The position numbers were made by a program, and so were the translations under genes. This document shows, in pieces, positions 14,169 to 14,440 of a stretch of DNA of 14,440 nucleotides (positions within the stretch are counted from its first letter, which is position 1; every line of letters starts with the position of its first letter). The notes under the pieces were generated by a model. That model worked only from the letters and a program-made list of their open reading frames with translations, searched no databases and was not told the DNA's origin. Location: contig JABZIP010000022.1 of the NCBI GenBank assembly GCA_015258265.1, positions 1-14,440 of the forward strand, read 5' to 3'. The stretch comes from Clostridiales bacterium (GTDB taxonomy: Bacteria; Bacillota; Clostridia; Peptostreptococcales; Anaerovoracaceae).

Positions 14169-14440
14169 ATGGATGAGAAGCAAAATGAGGAATACGAACC
14201 AATTCAATTTACACTGACTTTGTCGCAGAACAAAATGTTTGCGTATGTTAGAGCCGAAAATTACGAGGGGATTCCTGAGGAAAAGAGGGGATTCGATCCG
14301 AAAATAATTTATGATTTAGCAAATCAATACGGTGTGAAATACGGCATAGACGATGAGGCTGTCAAAGAATACGCAAACGGGAGGCGATTATATCAGGACC
14401 TTGAACTTGCGCATGGAAAAGAACCGATTGACGGCGTGGA
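14169..14440 (+). CDS. FapA/DUF342 family protein, N-terminal part (partial)
   Basis: An open frame runs from ATG 14169 to the window end, giving 90 residues. It begins MDEKQNEEYEPIQFTLTLSQ, then shows a strand with KMFAYVRA (22-29), a helical segment (about 42-52), YGVKYGIDDEAVKEYANG (54-71) and AHGKEPIDGV (81-90). The pattern of a short strand, then VKYGIDDEAV, then A-x-GKEPIDG is what I recognise from the N-terminal region of DUF342/FapA (flagellar assembly protein A) proteins. These are cytoplasmic proteins with a later beta-helical region, which here is outside the window. It follows the FlgG-like gene by 36 bases with no terminator, so it is probably in the flagellar operon. Its biochemical role is not well established. 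Confidence 0.7.
   Translation, partial: MDEKQNEEYEPIQFTLTLSQNKMFAYVRAENYEGIPEEKRGFDPKIIYDLANQYGVKYGIDDEAVKEYANGRRLYQDLELAHGKEPIDGV

Noticed and set aside
1..14440. tRNA genes, CRISPR arrays, insertion sequences, prophage or integrase genes, restriction or toxin-antitoxin systems
   Set aside because: None was found by reading. The genes are tightly packed housekeeping, envelope and flagellar genes with no repeat arrays, terminal inverted repeats or transposase motifs.

Overview
This window reads as a chromosomal piece of a flagellated, low-to-moderate GC Gram-positive bacterium, most likely a member of the Clostridia. The evidence is strong AGGAGG-type ribosome binding sites, AT-rich codon use (ATA Ile, AGA Arg), a DUF4358 lipoprotein next to MBOAT and DHHW proteins, a WhiG/FliA-type sigma factor, and FlhO/FlhP-like rod proteins. 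I cannot name the genus. Every gene is on the + strand and coding density is very high.

Layout. (1) 1-71 is the last 22 codons of elongation factor Tu, followed by a hairpin (116-143) that probably ends its transcription. (2) 189-4396 is a four-gene cell-envelope module: a membrane-anchored SGNH/GDSL-type protein, a DUF4358 lipoprotein, an AlgI/DltB-like MBOAT O-acyltransferase and a DHHW (AlgJ/AlgX-like) protein. Together they look like an O-acylation machine that moves an acyl group across the membrane onto an extracellular polymer. (3) 4401-9238 is uvrB-uvrA, the damage-recognition part of nucleotide excision repair. It begins 4 bases after the DHHW gene, and I see no terminator between them. 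A near-perfect terminator (9253-9290) follows uvrA. (4) A sigma-A-like promoter (9294-9323) then starts a flagellar operon: flgB, flhA, fliA (sigma-28), two FlgF/FlgG-type rod/hook proteins, and the N-terminus of a FapA/DUF342 protein that runs off the window.

How the parts work together. In the envelope module, the MBOAT protein would accept an acyl group on the cytoplasmic side. One or both SGNH-fold exoproteins would place it on a glycan or remove it, and the DUF4358 lipoprotein would be an accessory of unknown role. The MBOAT C-terminus ends in an aromatic Tyr-containing tail that may act as an acyl relay. In the flagellar operon, FlgB and the FlgF/FlgG pair are axial proteins exported through the gate that contains FlhA. 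FliA, made from the same transcript, would switch on late flagellar genes. The gene order is unusual: flgB lies apart from flgC/fliE, and flhA lies directly before fliA without flhF/flhG.

No RNA gene, mobile element, CRISPR array, prophage or repeat family was seen. The best candidate for an under-described system is the four-gene O-acylation module.
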